A stretch of DNA of 64,000 nt from Cladocopium goreaui (taxonomy: Eukaryota; Sar; Dinophyceae; Suessiales; Symbiodiniaceae), in assembly GCA_947184155.2 (NCBI GenBank), contig CAMXCT020001994.1:1-64000 (forward strand), read 5' to 3'. The notes under the pieces were generated by a model that was given only the letters and a program-made list of their open reading frames with translations, ran no database searches and was not told the DNA's origin. Within the stretch, counting starts at the first letter, position 1. The number at the start of each line of letters is the position of its first letter. Shown piece by piece: positions 1 to 12,331 of the stretch. The translations under genes and the position numbers were made by a program.

Positions 1-1670
1 GGTTTTGGAGGGTTTGAGGCCTGGCAAACGGAGCCTTGAACGCCTATAAGAAGCCATTGCTGCGGCCGGAAGGTGCCCTTGAGCCATTGCTGTGGCCTTG
101 TGGTGGCTTTTGCGTGCGGGAGTGGCGCGTGTTGGGCGTTTGAGGCCTGGCAAACGGCAGCCTTGAACGCGTATAAGAAGCCATTGCTGCGGCCGTGGGG
201 TGCCCTTGAGCCATTGCTGTGGCCTTGTGGTGGCTTTTGCGTGCGGGAGTGGCGCGTGTTGGGCTTGTTGGGGTACCTTGTCCCTGCGGAACTATGCGAA
301 CTTTTGGAGCGTTTGGAGGGGTTTTGGAGGGTTTGAGGCCTGGCAAACGGCAGCCTTGAACGCCTATAAGAAGCCATTGCTGCGGCCGGAAGGTGCCCTT
401 GAGCCATTGCTGTGGCCTTGTGGTGGCTTTTGCGTGCGGGAGTGGCGCGTGTTGGGCTTGTTGGGGTACCTTGTCCCTGCGGAGCTATGCGAACTTTTGG
501 AGCGTTTGGAGGGTTTCGGAGGGTTTGAGGCCTGGCAAACGGCAGCCTTGAACGCCTATAAGAAGCCATTGCTGCGGCCGGAAGGTGCCCTTGCGTTTGG
601 AGGGTTTTGGAGGGTTTGGTTAGGCTTGTTGGGGTACCTTGTCCCTGCGGAGCTATGCGAACTTTTGGAGCGTTTGGAGGGTTTTGGAGGGTTTTGTTTG
701 AGGCCTGGCAAACGGCAGCCTTGAACGCCTATAAGAAGCCATTGCTGCGGCCGTGAAGGTGCCCTTGAGCCATTGCTGTGGCCTTGTGGTGGCTTTTGCG
801 TGCGGGAGTGGCGCGTGTTGGGCTTGTTGGGGTACCTTGTCCCTGCGGAGCTATGCGAACTTTTGGAGCGTTTGGAGGGTTTTGGAGGGTTTGAGGCCTG
901 GCAAACGGAGCCTTGAACGCCTATAAGAAGCCATTGCTGCGGCCGGAAGGTGCCCTTGAGCCATTGCTGTGGCCTTGTGGTGGCTTTTGCGTGCGGGAGT
1001 GGCGCGTGTTGGGCTTGTTGGGGTACCTTGTCCCTGCGGAGCTATGCGAACTTTTGGAGCGTTTGGAGGGTTTGGAGGGTTTTGGAGGGTTTGAGGCCTG
1101 GCAAACGGCAGCCTTGAACGCCTATAAGAAGCCATTGCTGCGGCCGGAAGGTGCCCTTGAGCCATTGCTGTGGCCTTGTGGTGGCTTTTGCGTGCGGGAG
1201 TGGCGCGTTGGGGTTGGGCTTATGCTTTTGGAGGTACCTTGAACGCCTCCATTGCTGCGGAGCCATTGCTTGGCCTTGTGGTGGCTTTTGCGTGCGGGAG
1301 TGGCGACCTTGTCCCTGCGGACTTGCGAACTTTTGGAGCGTTTGGAGGGTTTTGGAGGGTTTGAGGCCTGGCAAACGGCAGCCTTGAACGCCTATAAGAA
1401 GCCATTGCTGCGGCCGGAAGGTGCCCTTGAGCCATTGCTGTGGCCTTGTGGTGGCTTTTGCGTGCGGGAGTGGCGCGTGTTGGGCTTGTTGGGGTACCTT
1501 GTCCCTGCGGAGCTATGCGAACTTTTGGAGCGTTTGGAGGGTTTTGGAGGGTTTGAGGCCTGGCAAACGGCAGCCTTGAACGCCTATAAGAAGCCATTGC
1601 TGCGGCCGGAAGGTGCCCTTGAGCCATTGCTGTGGCCTTGTGGTAGCTTTTGCGTGCTGGGCGTGTTGGA
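1..1670. repeat. Tandem satellite, about 193-bp unit, nine copies
   Basis: The landmark GAGGCCTGGCAAACGG recurs at about 17, 141, 334, 527, 700, 892, 1090, 1363 and 1556. The commonest spacing is 192-193 bp; some copies are shortened (124, 173) or lengthened (273). Each unit also has a GGTACCTTGTCCCTGCGG segment and runs of GTTTGGAGG. Both strands show open frames because the unit has few stops, but 193 is not a multiple of three, so neighbouring units are read in different frames. That argues against a protein repeat. The array starts before the window and ends near 1670. Confidence 0.9.
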
Positions 1671-2383
1671 AAAGTTCCACACCTGCGGTGGTCCCAGGCG
1701 CCGCCCCGGCCTTGGCGAAGGCCGGGGTCGGCGGATAAAAGGAATTGGAAATAAACATTGTTGGATTAAAAATATGGGTTTCAGAATTGGTGGTTGATTA
1801 ATCGGGGGTAGGCCAAAGTGTTTATTAATCTGGGGGGACCACCTGTTTTTAGATTACATTTTTTTTTGGGCAGTTGCTGTTGATTAATCGGGGGGGCATT
1901 ATTAATCCATTACAGACATCAGGAATTAGTCAGCGCAACTCTCTTGCAAAAAAAGAAATTGATGGGGCATCTTCTAAGGTCTGATTCATCTGACCTTCTC
2001 AGAAGCTACATTGTCAGTGGAAACAATGCTTGAGCAAAGCCAACATATCGAAGAAATGGTAGACCGAGACACAATTGGGTTTTTCAAGCACTTATGCTTG
2101 GTCTAGCTTTGGGCACAACACTAGCTTGTTCACGGCAAGTGCTGACCAAATTCATACCCTTCATTTGATTGTTGTAAGACGCCTTGGCGTTTTCGGATGA
2201 GGTCAAACGACCTTTCGTTTCTAAGTCGTTTCTAAGTCGTTTCTATTTCGTATTCTGTTGAAGGGAGTTTGCGTCGAAGAGTTCTGATTTTATTGATCTC
2301 TGATCTTGAATCTCGATTCAATCCTTCTGTCCTTGCGTGCTGGCGACACAGACAGTGTTTGGCACCAACAGAACAGAACAGCT

Positions 2384-2478
2384 ATATACTATACATATAT
2401 ATATACAGAATAAATATATATATATTATATTTATTGTGTATATATATATATATGTATAGTATATATATATATATATCG
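2384..2478. repeat. (TA)n-rich microsatellite
   Basis: Almost pure alternating T and A with rare C or G. Confidence 0.9.
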
Positions 2479-2640
2479 GCATAGTATCATTAGGAGCTTC
2501 GGTTTTGAGTCCATTCCGCAGCAGTTGAACACGAACGTTATTACGGGGCTTGTGAAACGTGCACAACTGCTATGAAACGTGCGCAACTTCTATGATTTAT
2601 ATAAGTTCTCAAACACTGCAAAAAGCTCTTAACGATACTA

Positions 2641-2795
2641 TACCCATATATATATATATACCCATATATATATATATACCCATATATATGTATACCCATA
2701 TATATACATATATATATATATACATATATATATATATGTATTAATATACATATATATATAATATAGATATGTGTGTGTATATATATATTATATGT
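2641..2795. repeat. (TA)n microsatellite with CCC interruptions
   Basis: Repeated ACCCATATATATATAT-like blocks passing into plain TA and GT runs. Confidence 0.9.
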
Positions 2796-2857
2796 ATTAT
2801 AGGAACGGGTTAAACCTATGATATCCTTCATATTTGGGAGAAACGAACATCCCTAAG

Positions 2858-5466
2858 TCGGGATTTAAATCCGACGGGCAGGCCATAGGCCAGGCGGCCA
2901 AGCACAGCTCGGTACGAGAGATCAACGACCGCAAGGGCTATTTGGCCTTCAAACACAGGCGGGCCTTGGGAAGTTATGGGACGTCATGGGAAATTATGGT
3001 GTTTTGAAATGTTTTAATAGAGAAATTGGATGAACATGGTAGTTATACAGTTATACACCGACATAATTATGTGATGGTCCTGAAATATCTAATAGTTGGA
3101 GTTACAAGTATAGCAGTGAGGGTTTTACTAGGACTACCCTAGTTATGGCTCTCAGTGCCATCTTGGGGGAAAAGAACTTGAGATGTCCTGGTGGACCAAG
3201 TCTGCTATTTGGGTCCCAATAGATTCAGTAGATACAGGGGGTTTCTACACCACACTGTTTTTGGGGAGGTAGATGTTGATTGAAGGGATGTTCTTTTTCC
3301 TTCAACTTGATTTCAAAACCTCCAGGCAAAGGTGATGGGAGAAAAAACCTGCTTGGAAACTTACATCAATTTGTCAACTTGCAGCAATCTCACCATCATG
3401 GTGAATGGGACTCATCTCCCAAAAGGGCCCGACCAATCCACGAATCTATTGTAGCTTATTGTTCGCGCAGGGTGTGGCGCTTTGAACTGCAGCTTCGCGC
3501 TCTGTACCCTGATCTCTATGCTCCTTGGTGGATGTCGACAGCACCATGGGGCTCCCAATGAAGTGGTGCACCCGGTGCACCCCAAAATGGCAATGTTGGA
3601 AAATGATGAAACGGCATTGGAACGCTTCGGCACGATTTTGTTGCCCAACGTGATGTGGGTTCCATCCATTCTGGATCCATTCTCGATCCGAGGCTCGTCT
3701 GATGGCTCTGATGCGCAGTGCGGATGAAGCCAAATGGAAGAGGCTCAGTGCCAAGTCCAAGAGTCTTGGCAGGGCATGGGTGGGTTGGTCCTACTGTATC
3801 CCTCCAGGCGATACGAAGAATACCAAATGATGGTGGGATGAACATAAACGATTTATGTTTTGACTATGGCACATAGGTATAAAAACATGGTTTCCAACGG
3901 AAAAAGTGGGGCTGGAGATGCAATTTCTGGGCAGAAACTCGAGTATGTAGCCAATCAAAAGCGATGATGCTGATGTGGAGATGTGTTTGGTTTTTTTGCG
4001 AATTATGATCCATAAATCTGGGAATGATCACATTCAGCAGTGTTTGCATGACAGAATGGATCGGACATGTCTCTCAGAGATTTGACTTGGAATTATTTTT
4101 GTTCAATCACGTCCCATTGCTTGCCACCGGCTGCGTATGAGGAAGGTGTATCCAGAGGTCGAGTACATTGAATACGATGTGGAAGAGATGGGGGAACCCT
4201 GCTACATCGAGCCGCATGTTGACAACAAATCTGCAGTTCCTCGGCAATAAAGCACACAATAGATTTGGCGGGGTGATATAGGGCATTTGTGGTCAAGAAT
4301 ATCTATATTTCTTGCGACTGGCCAGTGGTTTCAATGACATATTTTCCCATTCCTAACAATGATGATGCGAATTGGATTCGGAATACTTCTGGGCCTGGCT
4401 CAATCACCAAGCCATGCTTTTCAACAGCCATTGCAGGCCTCTAATCTAAGATTCAGGTACTGCGCCATGTGAGCCCATATTTGTGACCTTTGCGGTGTGG
4501 ATTTTCCGTAGATCTTACAGTCTTACATGGGTTAGGTAACCCCGAACGTAGGTTTCGCTGAAATATTGTGACAATCAGGTCACATTCATTTACGGCTTCA
4601 TTGCTTCATTTGTTCACATAACTTCCAACCAGCCACAAGACCTCTCAGCTTTGTCTGAAAATATGGTACCTCTAGATCAATCATCATTTTTTCATTTTTT
4701 CCCTATTTAAATTGCCATTTTAGAAGGTATAGCCGGTATTTTTCCTATTAAAACATTGTGGACCAAGGTCACCCTGGTGGCGATGCTCTCCGTCCCCAGC
4801 GCCTACGTGGGAGGTCGCAGCTGCTTCCGCCGGGCGCAAAGCAGTCGCGGGCACCGGGAGCTGTCGCTGGAACAAGGCGATGTGGTGACCTGGATGACGT
4901 GGATGGGATTTCACCAAGCAGTGAATCCAGTGGTGATTGAATGGAGATTTATGAAGTTTTACGCAGCCAAAATGGGGAAAACATGTTGAAACCATGGATT
5001 ATGAGTATGACAGATAGTTAGAGTTGATGTTTCCTGTAGATTTTCCTGCGAAGGACCACAGATTTGAGAGGAGGCTTCCCCCATTTTTCTCTTTACTGTG
5101 TTCTCTTTGATGAAAAGCACTTTTGCTGCGCTTGGCCGCAACAGATTGAAGGCCCAGCTGAATGATGAGACATCATTTGGGTTTGTCCGAAATCAGGGTA
5201 CTCGTACCCCAAAGTTGGAGGTTTATCACTATTCTTCGCTGTTCAATTGCCAGTTTTGGGGGCATACTCCATGGACCCAAAAATGAACGCTCCAAGCTGA
5301 GGTATTGTTTCGTGATGGCCTCGGTCCTGGCATTTTTGTGGATCCATTGGTACTCCAATGTTTGAGCCGTGTCGACCTCTAAGGTGGAGAGAAATTGGTC
5401 CATTGGATCACACCTGTTACCGCAGGGAAGCGCATCATTCTGCAGATTGAGATGTCACGCGTGTAG
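2858..5466 (+). CDS. 2-oxoglutarate/Fe(II)-dependent oxygenase (prolyl-4-hydroxylase-like), C-terminal seven exons
   Basis: Exons 2858-2958, 3471-3519, 3693-3773, 4146-4235, 4768-4884, 5302-5311 and 5384-5466 join in one frame for 176 codons and end in TAG. The joined protein has the double-stranded beta-helix iron site: HVD (H101, D103), the distal histidine in LVHW (H156), and an arginine ten residues later in PVTAGKR (R166) that in this family binds 2-oxoglutarate. An MLSVPSAYVGG stretch matches the core strands. The family hydroxylates protein side chains or small molecules; the substrate cannot be told. Donors are GC (2959, 3520, 3774) and GT (4236, 4885, 5312). Exon 6 is only 10 bp but is needed to restore GDVVLFRGEK. 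The N-terminal exons are missing from this model. The family and the triad are firm; exon borders with shared bases are approximate. Confidence 0.85.
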
Positions 5467-6037
5467 CAAAAAGTCCCTGGAGTACCTGAGTACCAAATGG
5501 GGTGACTTCAATGAGTAGAGTTGCAAAGGACAACTGCAAACTAGAGAGGAGTTGACGTAAGAGACACTGCTTCGTTCAGTATAGCATACCACTACCTGTC
5601 TCTTTGTTGTCATTTGCAACCAAGTGTCACTGCAACACATCTATCTAAATGTGTATCCAGGCATACATGTGGACAAATCCAATCTCTATACTTGCTTGTA
5701 TCAAGTCCAGTCAACTCCCTGCTTCCCAAAGCATGGCTCTGCAAATTGCTGTTGGCCAGTGCCGTCAACCAAAGACCCGTTCGTTCTGTGATGTGAACAA
5801 AGCTGAGTTTCTGTCCAAACTTTCCATACTACCAGATGAGGGTGTTTCGTTTCCTGAAACAGACATAAACAGACCAACGAAGTCTGGGGGATGGTGAGTA
5901 CAATGAGCACACACAAGAAAACACGTTGCAGACACCCATTGATTTTCTGGGAGGTATATATATATATATAAATAAATATATATTATATCGTATCTCTTCT
6001 CTTCCAATATTTCCAATTCGATCCCCATGATGGCCAG
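5467..6037. other. Spacer; possible exon near 5770-5890
   Basis: A + strand open stretch near 5790-5885 reads FCDVNKAEFLSKLSILPDEG and could be an upstream exon of the next gene, but I could not fix its splice sites. A TA microsatellite lies at about 5957-5992. Confidence 0.3.
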
Positions 6038-6046
6038 CCTGGTCAG

Positions 6047-6767
6047 CTGTATCCCAACATGATCCACATGGACCTGCCGTTCCGTAGCGGACTTGGCTTG
6101 GAGCTGATAGCTGTGATAGCTGCCATGGCCGGGGACACAGAACTTTGGGACATACAGAAATTGAAAGTGGAAACCAAACCAACCTGGCATGTTGTCATGC
6201 CGATGTTTGATCCGTAAATCATCCGTGGATGAGATTTCATTGCCTGGTTAGATGACCGTTTGAACACCAGTTGCAGAATTTCTGTCCTGCCAATCCAGAA
6301 CAGTATACAAGAGGGTATGGTCAATAGCCACGGCAGTACAGTTCAGCTATAGATTTCTGAAGCTATTCAACGCTCACAACCCCTGCCACCAGTGAAATCG
6401 GCGTCAGTGTTGCTTGCATGACCACTCGTTGATGCAAGATTCGTCGCAATGCGAGATAGACTGGTTGAAGATGTGTCCAGCTGTCAAGGGATTCATGGAG
6501 ACAACACCGTCTCGGATGCTTGTTGGCAAGTTCAGCCTCCCAACAGGTCGGCAAAATCATGATCCCCCCACAAAGTGATGAGTTGAGGATAGGACATCTT
6601 TTAAAGGAAATAACAATGCGTTTTGAAGGGATGACATGGAATGATCACTTTTGCTGCTTAAGATACTTAAGATTCTTAAGATACTTAAGTGTCTCTACTT
6701 TCAGGTGGTCGTGACGCCCCAGAACGTGCGGGAACTCATTGACACACAAAGGCCCGCCAGCAAACAT
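6047..6767 (+). CDS. Unrecognised spliced gene, three internal exons
   Basis: Exons 6047-6213 (could start at 6038), 6439-6550 and 6705-6767 join in frame. Donors are GTAAAT, GCAAAA and GTACAT. The peptide includes YPNMIHMDLPFRSGLGLELI, then ETKPTWHVVMPMFDP, then FVAMRDRLVEDVSSCQG and VVVTPQNVRELIDTQRP. I do not recognise the family. No start or stop was found, so both ends are open. It follows the oxygenase gene on the same strand and precedes the methyltransferase-like gene. The balanced composition and frame preservation across two junctions are the evidence that it is coding. Confidence 0.55.
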
Positions 6768-7409
6768 GTACATGATTGATATGATTGAAGGTGTTGATAT
6801 GATTGAAGGTGACGTGTCCTCAGAGGTGTTGGAGATTTGCTGATGACTTTACAATATTTTTGTTTGGCACATGCCGAAACAATGCCGCAGGTACAGCATT
6901 CCACAAAAATCTAGAGGTTTCCCTGCTGTTTTCATTGAGTTTTCACACAATTTTGGGCGTGATGCTCTGATGATCCTTCAGATTGGTTGAGTGACTGTAT
7001 CAGAACACGTTAGAACCCCCAAATATAACGTGGGCATGATGGGGGAACCACTCAGTTGTATCCAGTTATTGCCTGATACCCTGAAACCTCCCAGTTCTTA
7101 TCCAGTTGGGTTTGTTCGAACAAAGGGGACCCCTAGATCTACTGCGGCCATCATCACTTTCCCTACCATAACTGTTGCGTTTTGGGGTACCGGTATACCG
7201 ATTCTTAGAAAAACCGAAATATCATGGAATAGCATGTTTTAATGGTGAACGATGTATCGATGTATCGATCTATCGATCTATCAATCTATCTAGCTACCTA
7301 TCTATCTATCTATGAATGATGTCCCCATATTTCTTGATTCAATATTGTTCAATGATTAAAAACACCTTTGATGATCAAGTTCCCCATGGCCCTAACGTTC
7401 CCATGGAAG
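6768..7409. other. Spacer or intron; ATCT microsatellite
   Basis: No exon supported. Holds a GAT(C/A)TAT-type tetranucleotide run at about 7255-7312. Confidence 0.4.
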
Positions 7410-10319
7410 GCCTGGTTTCATCCAAAGCCGCCTGCGGTGCCTGGGCTCCGCACCGGTTCCGATTTCTGGGCCGTGCGACGAGCCAACGATACGCCAGCGG
7501 CTCCGCTGCGCAGCAGCGGATTTTCGCGGAGGACTTGGGGAGGTTTACCTCGGGTTGGAAATGACATGGGGTGCACTCGGTATACCCCAATAAGTCTGGG
7601 AAAAAGGCGGAACATGTTTGTTCATCAGATTTGGGAAAAACTAACTCTCGGACAGAGCTAAATGGTAGCTTCTTTAAAATGGGGCACACCTGGACCATCC
7701 AATTTATTGTAAAATTTATTGGTCATTTCTGAGGGGCAAACATCACTGGTCTCCCGATAATAATGGGGACCGTTTTATTCAATGTCTGCGTTGAGAGTTG
7801 GTGGTTCATTTGGGGAAAATAAACGTCAACAATGATGGGTGGTGACCATCTTGAGATTTCATTCGTATTTCATTTTGGTCAAGACTGATGTTTTGTGTTT
7901 TTTTTCTTCCAGGACTTTCGGAGCTGCTGCCCTATGCCAAAGTCATGCTGGGGCCGCTGATGGATTGTCATCAGCAGAACGTCCTGGTGCTGGGACTGGG
8001 AGGCGCCATGGTGTGCTTCGCGGGACATGGGAGGTGACAAATCAATGAGTTAACGTCACCAGATTAGCAAGTACTAACCATATAGCATCAATACAGTAGA
8101 ACCACAGGGTAAGCAACTCGCAGGCACTTACCATCATAACTTGGAGTTAACAACAATTCAACATGCATGTTGAGTGATGACTCTGCAGGCAGTGATAGAT
8201 GAGGACATATCCCTATACAAATTCAAGCAGGTGATGTCCAGCCATCTCCGACCAGGGGGAACAATCCCAAGCTTCTTGCGGACAAAGTGCCCTGGAAGCC
8301 ATGCCACTTGGCTCCCCCTGGGTTCATCAGCATTGGTTTATAAACCGACCGACCGACGCTGGGAGGATGGATATGGCGGGTATAGTCCAGCCGAGTGTCC
8401 CTGTTTTTTGGGCACCTGGTCACATCTCAGGTTGTGGCAGTGGACAACAATGCCAATGTGGTGAGAGCCGCCCGGGACTTCTTTGCCTTTGATGGCACCT
8501 TGCCGGAGACATCCATGGCAATGATGGGCCCAGTTCAAAATAGACATTGCAGCCGAATGGGAATCAACTCTGAGTTGGACCCACTATGGGTAGAGTCATA
8601 CGTAGTCATAAGTCATAACTCCACTTATCTTGTGGCCATTGGTTTGGACATTGGACGCCATCGAAAGGCTAGATATCTTACCCATTGGGCGCCAAGGAGA
8701 AGCCATCGTGGATGATGTCCACAGGGTGTTGTCCAAACTTTCGACCACAAAAGCTGGGACTTTTGATGCGATCGTCCTGAACCCAGAATGGCAAAATGAA
8801 GATAGTGTGGCACACATGGTGCACCCAATGCCAGGAACTATCCACTATTTCTTTTTGATGGGTTAACTAACGGTTAGTAAACCATTCCCAGATGGTAGGT
8901 TTATGGCAGACCGAGGTCACTGATGTAGGGCACAACATCCGCCTGGACCGGAAAGATACTCGGATTTTTCAGTCTGCACCGATCTCATCCTGGGAGACCC
9001 TTTATGCATTTTCCAGTTGCATCAGATTCCACTGCTCAATCTGCTCAGGACCTTGGAAATGTGGTGCGGTTGTTGAAGTCTGATGGAGTTCTCATGGAGA
9101 ACCTGAGTACTCCATCCTTTGCAGATGAACAAGTGGCCCTCTACAAAGACTTTCTGGGAGATGTATCTGCAGAAGTTAGCCAGCCAGCTGCAATAGGTTT
9201 CCAAGTCTGACTGTTTGGGGATATTTTGGGCTCGGGCAGAGTCAACTTTGTTAGATCCTGCTGGATTTTGGCGTTGGGGGGCTCCCATGGCGTTGTTTCG
9301 TGAAGGCTTTACTTTCAGCTGCTTCTGAGGCGGAAACAACCGCATTGTTTTTGGTCGACTTCACCCATCAAAGACGCTAGAGCAATGAAGCGACGCTTAG
9401 AAAAGTGTCAACCAGATGGCTGTTTGGAGAAAGGGACGTCACTTGGAGCTTCTGTCAAAAAATCTAAATGTGGGTCAAGATCCACGACACCAGCTACCGC
9501 TTGACCATGGTCATTTAGAACGTGGCCAGTACGATCAAACACAAATTACATAAATATCTGGACAAATTGTATAGGTGAACACTTCATTGACATCATCATA
9601 TCATCATATTGACTAATTCGATTCACTCCTGGAATTCACCAGACATTTGCCCCGCCCCGCAGCCTGACATCCACCACTGGCCCCAACCCTTCGTCGTTCG
9701 TCGCGCCACGCAGATGCTTTGGAGCGGCTTGACGCGTTTGTTTCGATTGGATGATGCTGGTGCCGAGATGGTGGAGGCCGATGATGTCTTGAGAACTTTG
9801 TGGAACCCCCATCCTCCGGGAGAAAAACGTAAAACAAATTTAACAAATCAGCCATTTTTGAAGATGTTTGATGTATTTTGATGTATTCTTGACATGATGA
9901 GATCTTGAAAAGGGGCTACCCCGAAATCCATGGTGAAGCCACGGGGGGGCGCCTAGCGCCAGGTCGAAGCTGGCGAGGGTCAGGATGGCCTCTTTGTGGC
10001 ACTTTTGAGGCAACGGACCGCAGAACACTTATGGGTGAAAGCGATACTTATGCAGCTTATGCATGATACCTTAGTAGTGATAAATGAGAAAAGATGAGGA
10101 AATAACATGAAATAACCCAGATTTTAGAGTGGTAATCACAGTGGCAAGAGTACCAACATTTTGGAGCGAAATTCACATTTTTTCATGGGCAGATGAGGGT
10201 CTATTTTAGTGTCTAGCCAGCTATGGACAAGCTCATGCCGATGGGCTCATGCCAGGAACATCAGCGATACATCAGATGAAGTGGAACTCCTTGTGTACAC
10301 AGCAATTCGCAAGCGCTGA
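7410..10319 (+). CDS. Spermidine-synthase-like class I SAM-dependent methyltransferase, spliced
   Basis: Exons 7410-7570, 7913-8035, 8256-8302, 8431-8501, 8668-8804 and 9017-9162 keep one frame. The joined protein has GEVYLGLEMTWG, then motif I (VLVLGLGGAM), then GTIPSFLRTKCPG, the acidic ribose-binding residue in VVAVDNNANVV, then FDAIVLN and VVRLLKSDGVLMENL, in the order seen in spermidine synthases and related methyltransferases. Donors include GT (7571, 8805, 9163), GA (8036) and GC (8303, 8502). A last exon 10256-10319 ending SDEVELLVYTAIRKR then TGA fits the C-terminus, but the exons between 9163 and 10255 are not resolved; 9661-9826 (DVLRTLWNPHPPGEK) is one candidate. The fold is well supported, but whether it makes a polyamine or methylates a protein is unknown. 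Confidence 0.72.
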
Positions 10320-10718
10320 CCTTGGGTGTATCCTGGGAAGAAGTCGGCTGTGACCGTAGTGTCAGCATTGTCAAGCCCACTCTTCAAAGGGCCTTCATGA
10401 TTTACACTCCAGGTTTTTTTTGCAGTTGGTAGCGGTCTTCCGAAATCATACCTTGAAGGCCTCTCAACCATGACTTTGCCGCTAGCATGTTCTCTTTTTG
10501 TTACTTGCCAGAACCCCTGTGGTCATACCATGTATCAATAGAACGATCTGGCTGCAAGTGCCTTCGAACATACAACAAACTAGCCAGGGTTTGGAGGAGT
10601 GCTTATCAAACATCCGGCGTGTCGCGTAACCTCACGATAGAAGCTGCCCGACATCAAACCAGGAGCAATTGACTCCTCGTGGATGTTTTCCAAGCCGGCC
10701 TGATACCTTTCATGATCT

Positions 10719-10830
10719 GATGATGATGATGATGATGGTGGTGACGACGATGATGATGATGATGATGATGATGATGACGATTATGATGATAATAATTATT
10801 ATTGTTACAATTATTATCATGATGATTACT
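10719..10830. repeat. (GAT)n microsatellite
   Basis: Imperfect GAT/GAC/GGT trinucleotide run passing into AAT-rich sequence. Confidence 0.9.
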
Positions 10831-11573
10831 GTTGTTATCCCTACCCGTTTTCAGATGGCACGAATCGACCAAGGCGGAGGCGGCTCCGTACACCTGTGGC
10901 ACTCATGGAGTTGCAGACCGCCGGGGACGCGGTGTGGGGGATCCCAAAATTCGGCGCGCTGGGCTTAGAGGCCATGATAGGCTTAGCCGGAGCTCGGAAG
11001 TCCATGGGTTTAGCAGAAAAAAATGGTGATTTTACCATCAGAATTGGGATTTGACATGATTTGACCAACAAAAAATAGCAGTTGCCAACTAGAAATGGGT
11101 GGAACATCCCGAGATTATCCCGAGAATATCTATCGAAATATGTGATTAGTCTAGTCAGTTAGATGAGAATTATTAATCCCCCAAATGAAAAGTCTTATCC
11201 CCCAATTTTGAGCTATAGCCAAATGGGAATTTCCCATAGCCTGCAAACACATCCAGGATTTCGGAGTTTAAGGCTTTTGGGCAGGGTTTGACATCTTGAA
11301 TTTCAAAGCCATCAACGTCCATCATGGATATCATATATATATACACATACATATATATATATAATGTTATCCAACACATTGCTGGCGCAAGTAGTGTCCA
11401 GCATTTTGCGCGACACCGGTTGCATCGTTACACCGGTTACTCTGGTTGCACCATGCCCTGGGGAGCCTTGGACCTGGGCAGGTCGTTCTACGATGACACG
11501 GGCATTTACTGGGCCTTGCAGTTGGAGAAGACAGAGGAGTGTGGCCCTTGGCCCAACTGGCAGACTGGCAAAA

Positions 11574-11668
11574 TATCTATCTATCTATCTATCTATCTAG
11601 CTATCAATCAATCAATCTATCTATCAATCTATCTATCAATCAATCTATCTATCTATCTATCTATCTCA
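11574..11668. repeat. (CTAT)n / (CAAT)n microsatellite
   Basis: Tetranucleotide run with CTAT and CAAT variants. Confidence 0.9.
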
Positions 11669-12331
11669 CTTAATGCATCAATATATATATTTATTGATGC
11701 TGAGATATGTTACATGTAGGCCGCACATAGCAGCAACCATCATTTTGCCCTCAGCAAGAACGGACGGCTCCATGAGGTCGATGCCATTGTTGCGCCTTCT
11801 ACTGGCAGCAAAGGCAGGAGGATTAAGCCACCAAGACAGGCACAATGTCATTGGGGAAAATATGGGAAGCTTATGATTCTGATAGTGTAGTCACTTTAAG
11901 GGAATATCCTAGTTTCAGATAAATCAATGGATGTTTTACTTTTTCTCTGTCAACACGGAACACGCACTGTCAAAACGACGTGGTGGATTGCGTGAATTGC
12001 TCAAGCCATTCCCCGGTCCAAACCTTTCCCCATCTTGTTGACAGCAATGATGCACAGCAGTCTATTGGCATTGTGTGCATCCTAGTTTCTGTCTGCAACC
12101 GGCACAGTGCCAGCGGGGAAGCACCGCCGGACTGTCACTCTTGGCTGTTGATGTGGCTGTTATAAGATTTCATCCCATTTGATGTCGGTTTTTCGATGTG
12201 CTCTTCCTGGCCAGAAATCTCTTTGTTTTTCAAGCATCAAATCTTTTTCCGCATAAAGTTGAAATCTAATCGCAGGAGTTATCTGCATAAGGCTGTTGAT
12301 GTGGCTGCCGATATCGTGGCCCAGTTTCCAG

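Larger units (their letters stand above)
1671..2857. other. Non-coding stretch with TA-rich microsatellites
   Basis: No exon could be supported here. It holds two short GGGGG-containing segments near 1800-1890, then TA microsatellites at 2384-2478 and 2641-2795. The 5' exons of the oxygenase gene that begins being recognisable at 2858 may lie here or left of the window. Confidence 0.5.
10320..12331. other. Spacer with candidate exons and microsatellites
   Basis: Two + strand stretches look coding but could not be chained: 10855-11018 (ALMELQTAGDAVWGIPKFGA in frame) and 11380-11572 (WGALDLGRSFYDDTGIYWAL in frame). Both follow plausible AG acceptors. They probably belong to the gene that ends at 13215 or to one before it. 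Repeats: GAT trinucleotide at 10719-10830, TA at 11333-11363, CTAT/CAAT tetranucleotides at 11574-11668. Confidence 0.4.
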
